Below, piece by piece: positions 8,855 through 18,164 of a stretch of DNA of 64,000 nt. Origin of the DNA: Ostreococcus lucimarinus CCE9901. Lineage: Eukaryota; Chlorophyta; Mamiellophyceae; Mamiellales; Bathycoccaceae. Below the pieces are notes generated by a model. It was given only the letters and a program-made list of their open reading frames with translations. It made no database searches and had not been told where the DNA came from. Position 1 is the first letter of the stretch, and each line of letters opens with the position of its first letter. The stretch is taken from contig NC_009358.1 of NCBI RefSeq assembly GCF_000092065.1, forward strand, positions 434,001-498,000. Direction: 5' to 3'. Made by a program: the position numbers and the translations under genes.

Positions 8855-10000
8855 ATGACGCCCGCGACGCGCGAGGTCGCGCGCGTCCCAGCGCCCACGC
8901 GCGCGGCGCTCGACGCGTGTCGAGACGCGCGCTGGCGCGCGACGTTCGCCGCGCACGGCTTCCGCGCCGTCGCGCTCGAGGTGCCGGAAGATTTCATTCG
9001 TTACGTCCTCGCCGACGGCGTCGTCGCGCGCGAGACGGACGCCGCGATGCCGCGAAGGGTGGCGCAGGACGCGTTCGACGCGGCGGAGAGCGCGGCGCGG
9101 TTCGCGCGCGCGCGGGCGACGACGACGACGATGGAAGAGGAGGAGGCGGAGGACGCGAGCGCGCGGGACGGCGCGAGGCGAGCGACGTTCGCGGCGTTTG
9201 AACGCGCGATCGAGGACGCGATCGAAGCGCTGGGGGGAGAGGTGGCGCCGAAATTCGCGTGGAGCGCGCCGAAAGACGCGGCGTGGGTCGCGGCTGGGAA
9301 CACGATGAAGTGCCGGAACGCGGACGAGGTGGTGCTGTTGCTCAAGGCGAGCGACGCGGTGGCGCACGATTTGACCGAGGCGTACGGGGCGTGTGAGGAT
9401 TACGCGCGCGGTGATGGGAGCGAGGAGAGCGAGGAAGATCGCGCGGTGCGCGAGCACGCGGCGTCGGTGCTGACGCTTCGGGAGTGGTACGATTTGAACC
9501 CGAGCATGGAGTTTCGATGCTTCGTGAAGAATAGAAATTTAGTCGCCGCGTCGCAGCGACACGTGAACGACTTCTACGAGTTTTTGGTGCGAGACAAGGA
9601 TGCGATCGAAGACGCGATCGCTCTGTTCTGGGAGTCGAACGTCTCGTGCACGTCGTGGCACGACGATCAGGTCGATTACGTGTTCGACGTGTACGTGACG
9701 CCGAAGACGAAGAAGGTGAAAATAATTGATTTCAACGTCTGGGGCGGGACGACGCTTCCTTTGCTCTTCGAATGGCACGAACTAGAGGCCATGAATCGCG
9801 ACCGCGCGGAGGGCGACGACGCGCGCGGGTACGCGGACGAAATAGAGTTTCGCATCATCGAATCGCAGGGACACATTCGCCCCGGGCTGCAGCTCGGCGT
9901 CCCGTTTGACTTATACGACACCTCCGAGGGCGGGGCGATCTCAGAGTTCTTGGAAGAACAGCGCCGTCGACAGGAACAAGAAAGTTGCGCGAGTCTGTGA
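8855..10000 (+). CDS. CDC123: CDC123 (D123), eIF2 assembly factor
   Basis: A 381-residue member of the D123 family, ATP-grasp-like proteins that promote joining of eIF2 gamma and alpha. Diagnostic blocks are VVLLLKASDAVAHDL, LREWYDLNPSMEFRCFVKN, NLVAASQRHVNDFYEF, YVFDVYVTPKTKKVKIIDFN and TTLPLLFEWHEL, in family order. DFN near the C-terminal third corresponds to the metal/ATP-binding acidic motif. An in-frame ATG 16 codons upstream (8807) would add a short basic extension. I prefer 8855 because the family has no N-terminal extension. Confidence 0.94.
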   Translation: MTPATREVARVPAPTRAALDACRDARWRATFAAHGFRAVALEVPEDFIRYVLADGVVARETDAAMPRRVAQDAFDAAESAARFARARATTTTMEEEEAEDASARDGARRATFAAFERAIEDAIEALGGEVAPKFAWSAPKDAAWVAAGNTMKCRNADEVVLLLKASDAVAHDLTEAYGACEDYARGDGSEESEEDRAVREHAASVLTLREWYDLNPSMEFRCFVKNRNLVAASQRHVNDFYEFLVRDKDAIEDAIALFWESNVSCTSWHDDQVDYVFDVYVTPKTKKVKIIDFNVWGGTTLPLLFEWHELEAMNRDRAEGDDARGYADEIEFRIIESQGHIRPGLQLGVPFDLYDTSEGGAISEFLEEQRRRQEQESCASL

Positions 10001-10107
10001 GATCGCTCGTTTTAGAAGTAGTTGGACGCACGCGTGTACTAGGTGTGTGAGTGGAGAGATACCGATTTACACAAAAGAGTTGCGCGGTACCCGCGACTGA
10101 AGCGCAC

Positions 10108-10716
10108 TCAACCCAAGGACCGACGCCTCGTGTGTCCGGCTCCGCGCGTACTGTCTCCATGCGTTACTTTTGTGGCGTAGTACAGTTTCGTCTCGCCCTG
10201 CTTAGCTTGATGATGCGTCGCGTGCAAATTGACGACGTCCACGCGGTGCCGCCTGTCTTCGCTCGTCGCGGCGGAGCCGTGACCGGCCTTGTGCGCCGCG
10301 ATGCGACGCCCATCGCGCACGTCTCGTCCATTCTCAAACGGACCTTTAGCCAAGCCCACGTACGGGTGATTCTTCTCGTTGAGGAGGCGATAATTCGCCG
10401 CTCGCGCGAAGCCTTGACGCCGCACCTGAGGCGTTTTGTTCGTGATGAGCGCGCGCGACTGCGTCGTCGTCCCTCCGTTGTCGTAAACGACGACTCGACT
10501 GTGCGCGTTGTCGTACACCTTCACCGGCCGCGGCGCGCGCGCGCGTCCCGTCGTGACGTGACGCGCGTTCGCGCGGGCGAGCGTCCGCGCGCTCTTCCAG
10601 GGGGCGGTGCCGGCGCTTCCGGCGCGGAATGATTTTCGCGCGCCGCTCGACGCGCGCGCGCTCGAGGCGCGGCTGAACCCGCGGGAGCCAGCGCTGTTTG
10701 ATCTGCGGTGACCCAT
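10108..10716 (-). CDS. Basic protein of unknown function
   Basis: A 202-residue, strongly basic protein that I do not recognise. The first 60 residues are Ser/Arg/Ala/Gly-rich and probably disordered. The middle is more ordinary in composition (VKVYDNAHSRVVVYDNGG, then QGFARAANYRLLNEKNHPYVGLAKGPFENG). The tail is rich in His, Lys and Arg. There are no membrane segments and no Cys pairs. Non-repetitive composition in the middle, and a position filling the gap between CDC123 (convergent) and the methyltransferase gene, support it as real. The start at 10716 follows a CG-repeat stretch. It could be a nucleic-acid-binding or cytoskeletal protein; nothing in the sequence decides. Confidence 0.55.
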   Translation of the reverse strand: MGHRRSNSAGSRGFSRASSARASSGARKSFRAGSAGTAPWKSARTLARANARHVTTGRARAPRPVKVYDNAHSRVVVYDNGGTTTQSRALITNKTPQVRRQGFARAANYRLLNEKNHPYVGLAKGPFENGRDVRDGRRIAAHKAGHGSAATSEDRRHRVDVVNLHATHHQAKQGETKLYYATKVTHGDSTRGAGHTRRRSLG

Positions 10717-10997
10717 GTCGCGTCGAGGGCGGCCGAGCGCGAGGGTCGACGCGATGTGGGGCGTTTCGCGAGATCTAGGCACGAGGGAAAGTTGGCACGC
10801 GTCGAGTCGCCGCGCGCGCGCGCGATCCGCGCGAGGTCGCGAGGGCGAGCGAGGCGAGGCGCGACTCGCGCGCGAGATAGACGTGGAGATTACGACGTCA
10901 TCGCCTCGACGGAGCTGATGTTGCGTCCTGCTCGCGACTGCTAGATGTGACGTAGTAATACAAACGGCGACGATCCTCGCCGTCCCGCGACGCCGAA

Positions 10998-11846
10998 TCA
11001 CGGCGCCGCCTCCACGACGACGAGTAAACCGAGTAAAGCGCGCTGCGTCTTCACGACGCGCATGCCAGACTGTCGCACCAGCGACTCCACGTCCTGATTC
11101 CACACGCATCCTTTGCTCATGCGCTTCACCGGCGCCGACGTCAAATCTTGATACGCGCCCAACGCGCCGACGTCGCTCTTACTGTGCTCGATCAACACCG
11201 CCCGTCCTTTCGATCGCAGCACTCGCCTGACCTCTCGCAGCGCCGCCGACGGATCCTCGATCACGCACAGGCTGAACGTATCGACGACGACGTCGAACGA
11301 TCCATCGTCGAACGGCAGCGCCGTCGCGTCCGCCTCCTCGAACCGCGCCTTCTCGCCCAGCGCCAGCGTCTCCGCCCGCGCCTTCGCCCGCGCCAGCATT
11401 CCCGGCGACAGATCGATCGCCGTGTACGTCTTCACCCTGTTCGCGTCGTACGCGCGCAGGTTGAGCCCGGTGCCGACGGCGAGCTCCAACACGTCGCCCT
11501 CGCACCGCGCGAGCGCGTCCGCGCGCAGCGCGTCCAGCCCCAGCGCGCGCGCCGCGCCGCCGCCGTCGAGCGCGTCGTACGTCGGCGCGTACGCGTCGTA
11601 CGCCGTCTTCACGTCCGCCGTCTTCGCGCGCGCGTCGCCCGCGCCCAGCGCGCGCGTCGCCGCCGCCGCGACCGCCGCCTCGAGCACCGCGCGTCGCGTC
11701 GCCCGCGTCGCGTCGCGCGTCGCGCGCGTCGCGCCGCCGCGCCGCCGCGTCGCGCCGCGCGACGTCACCGCGCGCGTCGCCGCGCGCGTCGCCGCGATCG
11801 ACGTCGCCATCGCGCCGCGCCGCCGCGCCGCCGCGATCTGCCGCAC
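10998..11846 (-). CDS. Class I SAM-dependent methyltransferase (UbiE/OMS1-like)
   Basis: A 282-residue protein whose Arg/Ala/Thr-rich N-terminus of about 80 residues resembles an organelle presequence. The Rossmann methyltransferase core follows: motif I DVLELAVGTGLNLRAY, acidic strand-2 end TAIDLSPGMLARA, motif II EADATALPFDDGSFDVVVDTFSLCVIEDP, and LREVRRVLRSKGRAVLIEHS. This is the Methyltransf_11 arrangement of UbiE/COQ5, with closer feel to OMS1-type mitochondrial proteins; the substrate cannot be inferred. An alternative start 12 codons in (11810) is equally possible. Only 40 bp separate its start from the divergent gene at 11887. Confidence 0.85.
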   Translation of the reverse strand: MRQIAAARRRGAMATSIAATRAATRAVTSRGATRRRGGATRATRDATRATRRAVLEAAVAAAATRALGAGDARAKTADVKTAYDAYAPTYDALDGGGAARALGLDALRADALARCEGDVLELAVGTGLNLRAYDANRVKTYTAIDLSPGMLARAKARAETLALGEKARFEEADATALPFDDGSFDVVVDTFSLCVIEDPSAALREVRRVLRSKGRAVLIEHSKSDVGALGAYQDLTSAPVKRMSKGCVWNQDVESLVRQSGMRVVKTQRALLGLLVVVEAAP

Positions 11847-11886
11847 AGCGCGACGCGCGTCGAACGACGCGACTTCGCCGCGCGCG
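11847..11886. promoter_or_regulatory. 40-bp divergent spacer
   Basis: The entire gap between two divergent start codons, so both promoters and 5' untranslated regions must overlap the neighbouring coding sequence unless one start is further downstream. No TATA-like element is seen. Confidence 0.5.
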
Positions 11887-13302
11887 ATGCCGCGGCGCGC
11901 GTCGGCGCGCGATGGCGCGAGGACGCGCGCGACGGCGGCGCGCGCGGCGCTCGTCGTCGCGTGCGCGGCGCTCCGCGCGACGCCCGCGCGCGGATATCCG
12001 TACTACAACGCGCGCGCGTGCGGCGACGCCGCGCACCCGACGGGCGCGGCGGGCGATCACCCGTACGCGGGCGACGACGCCGGCGTGTCGTTTTCGCTGT
12101 TCTGGTCGGCGCACGACGGCTCGAACGAGACGCAGGCGTGGGAGCTGTGGGACAACAGCACGCGGAGGCTGATGCCGAGCTCGTGGGCGACGAGCGCGAC
12201 GGGCGACGAATATAAACCCGAGGCGCGGTTGACGCTGGTCGTGGACACGAGCGCGATCGCGGTCGGGATGGTGCTGCTGACGACGAGCGAGGGGAGGTTC
12301 GAGGACGTGAGCATGCACGAGGCTCACGTGAGCGAGAACGGAGGGTCGCGGAGCGCGCTGCGGTGCGGCGGAAAGCGAGTGAACCCTTCGTTGCGGACGA
12401 ATAAGCATAAGTTGATATGGTGGGCGCCCGCGCGCGGGACGGGGGATGTCGTCATTCGCGCGACGACGGCGAGCGCGGCGGAGAACGCGCTTTATCAGGG
12501 GACGTTTACGGTGCGCGAGAACGACGGTTTGCAACCGCCGAGCGCGAACGGGACGAACGCGTCGGACGTCGCGCCGGCGCACGATGACACCACGGAAGTA
12601 GGAGACAGTAGCGTAGGTTCAGAGGACGAGGCGCGTCAGGTGAGAGCGTTCGTCGTGCACGGCGGGATGATGTTCACGGGGATTTGGATGCTCATGCCCG
12701 GCGCCGTCGGGTGGTCGCGCTTCGGTCGACCGGGCCCGAACGACAAGCCCTCCGCCGCGTGGCTCTCGTGGCACAAATGGCTCATGCTCGCCGCCGTCGC
12801 TCTCGTGGTGATCGCGGCGGGCATTTCATACGCCGAAATTTCAGAAATCGGCGCCACGCATTACGATGGCGCGCACGGCAAGGTGGGCTTAGCCATCGTC
12901 GTCGTCGCGTGCCTCCAACCCGTCGGCGGTTTCCTCCGCCCTCCCAACCCGCCCGAGGGCGAGCTCAAATCCCAAGCCCGCCGCACCTGGGAGCGCGTCC
13001 ACCGCGCCGTGGGCGTCTTGATCTTCATCCTCAGTTTCTTCGCCGTCCTATCCGGCATAGACGAGCTCTCCGAGCGCGACGAATCCGTCGCCGCGCGCTT
13101 TCACTCCGTCCTCTTCGTCCTCTACGTCTTCGTCCTCTTCGCCTTCTTCGCTTACGCGTCGCGCCATCGCGCCGCCGCCTCCGTCTCGCGCGCCGCGTTC
13201 GTCGAATTATCCTCGTTCGACAATCCCTTCGCCGACGACGCGGACGTCGACGACGATCGCGCGTCCCTCGCGCCGCGCGGTTTCGCGCCGAGCGACGCGT
13301 GA
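11887..13302 (+). CDS. Reeler-domain / cytochrome b561 membrane reductase (FRRS1-like)
   Basis: A 471-residue protein. A signal peptide (ALVVACAALRATPARG) leads into a reeler-type extracellular domain, about residues 25-165, with ASWAT-like aromatic spacing and Cys pairs. A linker and a cytochrome b561 unit of about five membrane spans follow, from about residue 255. Four histidines fit the two b-heme ligand pairs: VVHGGMM, WLSWHKW, DGAHGKVG and ERVHRAVG. Reeler plus b561 is the arrangement of ferric-chelate reductase 1 and related DOMON proteins, which pass electrons across membranes to extracellular metal or ascorbate radical. Substrate and location are inferred. The C-terminal tail is acidic and cytosolic. 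Confidence 0.88.
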   Translation: MPRRASARDGARTRATAARAALVVACAALRATPARGYPYYNARACGDAAHPTGAAGDHPYAGDDAGVSFSLFWSAHDGSNETQAWELWDNSTRRLMPSSWATSATGDEYKPEARLTLVVDTSAIAVGMVLLTTSEGRFEDVSMHEAHVSENGGSRSALRCGGKRVNPSLRTNKHKLIWWAPARGTGDVVIRATTASAAENALYQGTFTVRENDGLQPPSANGTNASDVAPAHDDTTEVGDSSVGSEDEARQVRAFVVHGGMMFTGIWMLMPGAVGWSRFGRPGPNDKPSAAWLSWHKWLMLAAVALVVIAAGISYAEISEIGATHYDGAHGKVGLAIVVVACLQPVGGFLRPPNPPEGELKSQARRTWERVHRAVGVLIFILSFFAVLSGIDELSERDESVAARFHSVLFVLYVFVLFAFFAYASRHRAAASVSRAAFVELSSFDNPFADDADVDDDRASLAPRGFAPSDA

Positions 13303-13495
13303 CGCCGCGCGCGTTTTAATCACGCATCGCACCGAATCGCAATCGCATCGCAGTCGTCTCACTGTTTGCGCACACGACGCGCGTCGGTCGTCGGTTAGGG
13401 TAAACGCGCGTAACGACCTCGACAATCCGCGACTCGCGCGCGTCGCCTCCGCGCCCCGACGCGCCGAAACGCTCGCGAGCGAACGCACGAACGAC

Positions 13496-15217
13496 ATGTC
13501 GCGCGCCGTCGCGGCCGGATGCGCGGCGCACGCGCGCGCGACGACGCGAACGCCGACGAATGCGACGGCGATGCGACGACACCGCGCGACGACGCGACGA
13601 GGCGCGCGAATCGCGCCGCGCGCGGGCGACGCGAACGGCGCGCGCGAGAACCGTGAGAACGAACTCGCGATCGCGGTCGCGACGACGCGAGTCGCGGCGT
13701 CGACGCGAGCGAAACGGGAACGCGGGACGACGACGAAGACGCGATCGAGCGGGACGCCGAACGCGCCGGTGGTGCGCGCGGGATCGGACGCGCTCGCGAA
13801 TTGGAAGGGGGCGAAGCTCAAGCCGCTCGGGTACTCGATTTTGTCTGGGTTGATCCTGTACCTCATTCCGGCCCCGGCCGGGGTGACGACGCAGGCGTGG
13901 AACTTGCTCGCGGTTTTCGTGGCGACGATCGTCGGGATCATCACGAACCCGCTGCCGCTCGGCGCGGTGGCGATGATCGGGCTCGGCGTGAGCATGACGA
14001 CCGGGTTGTTGCCGTTCTCGGCTGCGTTCTCGGCGTTCTCGAGCGAGATTCCGTGGTTGATTGCGCTCGCGTTCTTCCTCGCCCGCGGGTTCATCAAGAC
14101 GGGTTTGGGCAACCGCATCGCGTACAAAATCGTGAGCTTGTTCGGCAAATCCACGCTCGGTTTGACCTACTCCTTGGTGTTCTCCGAAGCTTTGCTCGCG
14201 CCAGCCATCCCTTCTTTGGCCGCACGCGCGGGTGGTATCTTCTTGCCCCTCGCCAAGGCGCTCTGCGTCGCGTGCGGCTCCGATCCCGCCAACGGCACGG
14301 AGAAGAAGATGGGCGCGTACGTCATGACCACCGTGTTCCAAACCTCTACGATCTCTTCCGGTATGTTCATCACCGCCATGGCCGCTAACCCGCTTAGCGT
14401 GAACCTGGCGGCGTCCATCACGGGCATCACCATCTCCTGGGCTCAGTGGGCCATCGGTGCTCTCGTGCCGGGTATCATCTGCCTCGTCGCCACGCCGCTC
14501 ATCCTCTACGTCTTGTATCCGCCGGAAGTCAAGGACTCGCCAGACGCTCCGGTCAAGGCGCAAGAAGAGCTCGCGAAGCTCGGTCCGATGTCTGTTGACG
14601 AAAAGATCATGGCTGCTGCCTTGTCTCTGACCGTGGGTCTCTGGATCTTTGGTTCCAAGTTCGGCGTCGGCTCTGTCGCCGCCGCGCTCAACGGCTTGGC
14701 CATCCTCCTCGTCTCCGGTGTCATCACCTGGAAAGAATGTCTTGCCGAAGGTCCGGCTTGGGATACGCTTGTGTGGTTCGCCGCGCTCATCGCCATGGCG
14801 GGTTACTTGAACACGTACGGTTTGATTCCGGCTTTCTCCAAAGGCGTCGTCGGCGTCGTCTCCGGCCTCGGCTTGGCGTGGCAACCGGCCTTTGTCATCG
14901 TGACTCTCGTCTACTTCTACTCTCATTACCTCTTCGCCTCTGGTGCGGCGCACATCGGTGCCATGTATAGCGCCTTCTTGTCGGTGCTCATCGCGTGCGG
15001 TGCGCCGCCTCTCGTATCCGCCTTGACCCTCGGCATCTTGTCCAACGTCATGGGCTGCACCACGCACTACGGCATCGGCTCCGCGCCACCTTTCTTCGGT
15101 GCCGGCTACGTGCCGCTCGCCACCTGGTGGAAGATCGGTTTCGGTATGTCCATCTTCTACATCGCCACCTTTTTGGGCGTCGGTTTCCCGTGGTGGAAGA
15201 TCCTCGGCTACTGGTAG
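13496..15217 (+). CDS. Plastid dicarboxylate (2-oxoglutarate/malate) translocator, DASS family
   Basis: A 573-residue transporter. The first 95 residues are an Arg/Thr/Ala-rich transit peptide. The rest is a DASS/DiT membrane protein with roughly 12 spans and the family blocks SGLILYLIPAPAGVTTQAWNL, ITNPLPLGAVAMIGL, AFFLARGFIKTGLGNRIAY, APAIPSLAARAGGI, QTSTISSGMF and CTTHYGIGSAP. Plant DiT1 exchanges 2-oxoglutarate for malate and DiT2 exchanges glutamate for malate at the inner envelope, linking plastid carbon and nitrogen metabolism. Sequence alone does not separate the two here. Codon use is strongly biased to C-ending codons, suggesting high expression. Confidence 0.92.
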   Translation: MSRAVAAGCAAHARATTRTPTNATAMRRHRATTRRGARIAPRAGDANGARENRENELAIAVATTRVAASTRAKRERGTTTKTRSSGTPNAPVVRAGSDALANWKGAKLKPLGYSILSGLILYLIPAPAGVTTQAWNLLAVFVATIVGIITNPLPLGAVAMIGLGVSMTTGLLPFSAAFSAFSSEIPWLIALAFFLARGFIKTGLGNRIAYKIVSLFGKSTLGLTYSLVFSEALLAPAIPSLAARAGGIFLPLAKALCVACGSDPANGTEKKMGAYVMTTVFQTSTISSGMFITAMAANPLSVNLAASITGITISWAQWAIGALVPGIICLVATPLILYVLYPPEVKDSPDAPVKAQEELAKLGPMSVDEKIMAAALSLTVGLWIFGSKFGVGSVAAALNGLAILLVSGVITWKECLAEGPAWDTLVWFAALIAMAGYLNTYGLIPAFSKGVVGVVSGLGLAWQPAFVIVTLVYFYSHYLFASGAAHIGAMYSAFLSVLIACGAPPLVSALTLGILSNVMGCTTHYGIGSAPPFFGAGYVPLATWWKIGFGMSIFYIATFLGVGFPWWKILGYW

Positions 15218-15435
15218 GCCAAACGTTGTCGCGCTACCAGGCAACTGCGAGAGCAGTTGGTTTTGGACAATAACACATGTACGTCGTCAAACGCGCGCGC
15301 GCCCCGCATCAATACCGCGCGAATATTCGCGTACGTTGACGTGGCATAGTTTTTCGAGCATTAAATAATAACAAAAGATCATATCTATCATTACACGGCG
15401 CGCTTTCCTATCCGAGGTGGGCGAATACGCCCACC

Positions 15436-16242
15436 TCACGATCTGCGATAAAACGCCATGTCGGCGGCGGTTTCTTGCTCAGTTTTGTTGTTAATGGTCG
15501 CAAAACTATCTCTCATGCGCCGTCCCGCTTCGACACTCTCGCCCTCGGGTACGAAGGCGAACACGGAGTACAGTCGTCCCCCGTACACGGTGATGGAAGC
15601 GAAAATGTTTCCATAAAATCCCACTAGGTCGTAGTCCACGTACGTCTGCCCGTCGACGTCGCGATCCTTCGTCACGAACGAATCTGCGCCGATGATCGCA
15701 TCTTGCAGGTTATAATCGCTCAACGCCAAGTCGCTGATAATAGCCTCGCGGTCTTCTTTCAACTTTCCGTACCCTGCCAACGTGATCGAATAAACCTTCG
15801 CGTCTTTGTTCTTTTTCGACTTCCAGCGATTGTCCGTGCCGTTCGTCGATTTCTCCACCTTGTTCACCGTGTCTTGCTCCCATCCCTGCGGAACGTCGTA
15901 GTAGTACTTGAACTTATCGAAATTGTTCTCGTTGCCGCCGTAGCCGCCGTACGAGGACGACGACGTCGCTTCGCCGTAAAACCTCAACCACCCCTCGTCG
16001 ATGGGCTGTGGATTCACGATCGCTTCCGCCTTTGCGCGCGGCGCCGCGCCCGAGAGCGTCATCAACGCCGTCACGGCGAACATCGCGCGCCGACGGTCGA
16101 TCTCGAGCGCGCGCACGGCGTCATCGCTCGCGTTCGAGCGCGAAACGCGCGCACAAACGCGTGTTCGAACGACGCAGCGTTTGGTGACGTGGCGCGGGTG
16201 CGACGCGAGGACGACGCGCGCGGGTGCTCGAGCGGCGTACAT
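15436..16242 (-). CDS. PsbP-domain thylakoid lumen protein
   Basis: A 268-residue protein with bipartite targeting: a basic transit peptide, then a twin-arginine thylakoid signal (DRRRAMFAVTALMTLSGAAP) ending in an AKA cleavage site near residue 75. The mature part has PsbP features: FKYYYDVPQGWEQDTVNKVEKSTNG, KVYSITLAGYGKL, LALSDYNLQDAI, a YVDYDLVG strand and a C-terminal Arg-rich helix with SFATI. A Ser/Gly/Tyr insert (SSSSYGGYGGNENN) precedes the domain. PsbP-domain proteins assist photosystem assembly or stability; which PPD subgroup is not decided. An upstream in-frame Met at 16392 would lengthen the transit peptide by 50 residues. Confidence 0.88.
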   Translation of the reverse strand: MYAARAPARVVLASHPRHVTKRCVVRTRVCARVSRSNASDDAVRALEIDRRRAMFAVTALMTLSGAAPRAKAEAIVNPQPIDEGWLRFYGEATSSSSYGGYGGNENNFDKFKYYYDVPQGWEQDTVNKVEKSTNGTDNRWKSKKNKDAKVYSITLAGYGKLKEDREAIISDLALSDYNLQDAIIGADSFVTKDRDVDGQTYVDYDLVGFYGNIFASITVYGGRLYSVFAFVPEGESVEAGRRMRDSFATINNKTEQETAADMAFYRRS

Positions 16243-16528
16243 GACTCGATGACGCGGAAACGACTCTTGCTTTCGCAAACGCCGCGCGATGGAGCGCCGA
16301 CGGGTCGCCGAGAGCGATGCGGTGTGAGGGTTCGACGGCTGAGTCGCCGCGCCTGAAACGCGCGGCTTCGAGAGACGCGGGATCGCGATCATTCAATGAA
16401 GTACAATGAAGTTCAATGTAGTGTTTTGTTATCACATCGTGGTTTAGAACGGATTCATTACGATTCGAATCATCGCTACGTGCAGGCGCTAAAAAGACAC
16501 ATCAAATCAATATGGGTCGTCGTCGCGT

Positions 16529-18164
16529 TTACTGGTTGAGCGACTTCTCGGTGTTCGAGGAACCGCCTTCGCCCGCGAGCACGGCGCCGTCCAAGTAGGC
16601 ATCGGCCAACTGGATGCGCTTGATGTTCTCTTGCTCGTTCTCCAATTCCTTACCGTACGCCAAGAGGACTTCGAGCGTCATTTTCGGCGGGTTGAAGTTG
16701 ACTTCTTCACCCTTGCGCGGGTTGATGAGGCGCGGGCCGAGAGCTTCGTAGCCGACTTCGAGGATGAAGTCACGCACCAAGTCATCGTAGACACGGGAGC
16801 GAAGCGCGCCGAAGAAGTCAATGGATTGACCTTCGAACGTATCGACGAGGACTTCGACGTCTTCCTTCTCGATGCCATCCGCCATGAAGATACCGTTGGC
16901 GATGCCGACGCGGTCTTCGCGGGTCGGGGACCAGTAGAACTTGTCCATACGGCCATCACGGACGAGCGGCGCGTAAAGGGTGGAGAAATCGTTACCGGTG
17001 GCGATGATCGGCACACGCGGGATTTCGATGACTTCGTATTGGCCCGGCAACTGAACGTTCGTGGGGTTATCCGCGATGTTCATGAGCGTCGCGTTCACCA
17101 TTTGGTTGTTGACGGTGTATTGCGTCGTGCCACCCATACGACCGGCACCAGCGTCAAGATCGTTGATGAAGAGGGTAGACATGCGACCCTTCTTGACGAT
17201 GTCGGACGCTTCGCGGTAACGCTGACGCACGAGCTTGGCCGGTTCACCGGCGTTGCCGGATTCGAGCTCACCGGCGGACATGACGATCGGGGAGATGCCG
17301 AGCTTCTTGAAGATCAAATCAGACTGGAAAGTCTTACCTTGACCCTTACCACCCCAGACACCGAGAATGACCGGCACCTTGATCTTCGGCAACTTCATGA
17401 AGTTCTTCGCGACGTGCACGATCACCTTGTCCATGTACGACGGGGAGATGTAGAAGTTCTCCGTGGTGATGTTGTCGTGCGCAGAGTACGTCTTCATGCC
17501 CGCGGACAAGTAATCTTGCGAGGACATGACGGCGTTGTGCGTACCACCGATTCCGGTCGCGCCTTGGAACTTGGAGTCAACCATGTTGCGGCCGCGAGCG
17601 ATGTCTTGCTGGTCGTCGGAAATGTCCATGTCCATGCCCTTCCATCGGCTCATCTCAACCTTGGAACCGTTCGACACGGAGGAGACGCGCGCGCCGAGGA
17701 AGGTCTTCGGCGCGACGGCGCGCTTCGCCGTGGCGTTCGCCTGTTCACATTTAATCACACCGTTCGCGCGCCGTCAGTCATCGCTCCCGCGTTCGCACCG
17801 CGCGCACTTCACCGCCCTCGATCGCCGTTCGCGCGTCGTCACCGCCGTCGCGCGTCCCAACCCCCTCGCCGCGCGCGCGCCCGCGCGCCCGCGCCCCCTC
17901 CCGCGCGTCGCGATCGAGTAAAAATTTATTTTTCCTCGTCGTTCATCCCCTCGCGCGCCCTCGCGCGCCCTCGCGCGTCGTCGACGACCGCGCATCGCGC
18001 GCCGCGAAGGCCTCCCTCGCGCGGAGTGGATAACATCGCGACGTCCTCGTCCCGCGTCGTCGTCCCCGGTCGCGCGCGCGCGCGCCCGCGCGCGTCGTCG
18101 CGCGCGTCGATCGATTAATATTTCTCACCTTGACGCCGCATCGCGGCTGCGTGATCGTGGACAT
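16529..18164 (-). CDS. RCA: Rubisco activase, short form (two exons)
   Basis: Joining 18129..18164 to 16529..17740 gives 415 residues. Exon 1 encodes only MSTITQPRCGVK and exon 2 opens with the rest of the transit peptide. The conserved N-terminal Trp of activase is present in MSRWKGMDMDISDD. AAA+ elements are Walker A GVWGGKGQGKTF, Walker B TLFINDLDAGAGR, sensor IIATGNDFS and Arg-finger region VRDGRMDKFYW. The activase C-terminal signature YGKELENEQENIKRIQLADAYLDGA follows. The protein stops soon after, so it lacks the redox-sensing Cys extension of long isoforms. It removes inhibitory sugar phosphates from Rubisco in the plastid. The large exon has no ATG of its own upstream of the conserved part, which forced the two-exon model. 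Confidence 0.95.
17741..18128 (-). other. Intron of Rubisco activase
   Basis: A 388-nt intron, the largest found here. The 5' site reads AAG|GTGAGA and the 3' site GAACAG. GACTGAC lies 32 nt before the 3' end (complement of 17773-17779). It falls between codons. Its 5' site is the only one of eight that is not GTGCG. Confidence 0.82.

Noticed and set aside
17756-17758. GTG as a start for Rubisco activase
   Set aside because: Nuclear genes start with ATG, the GTG lies downstream of a branch motif and before a CAG acceptor, and a short ATG exon in the right phase exists upstream.
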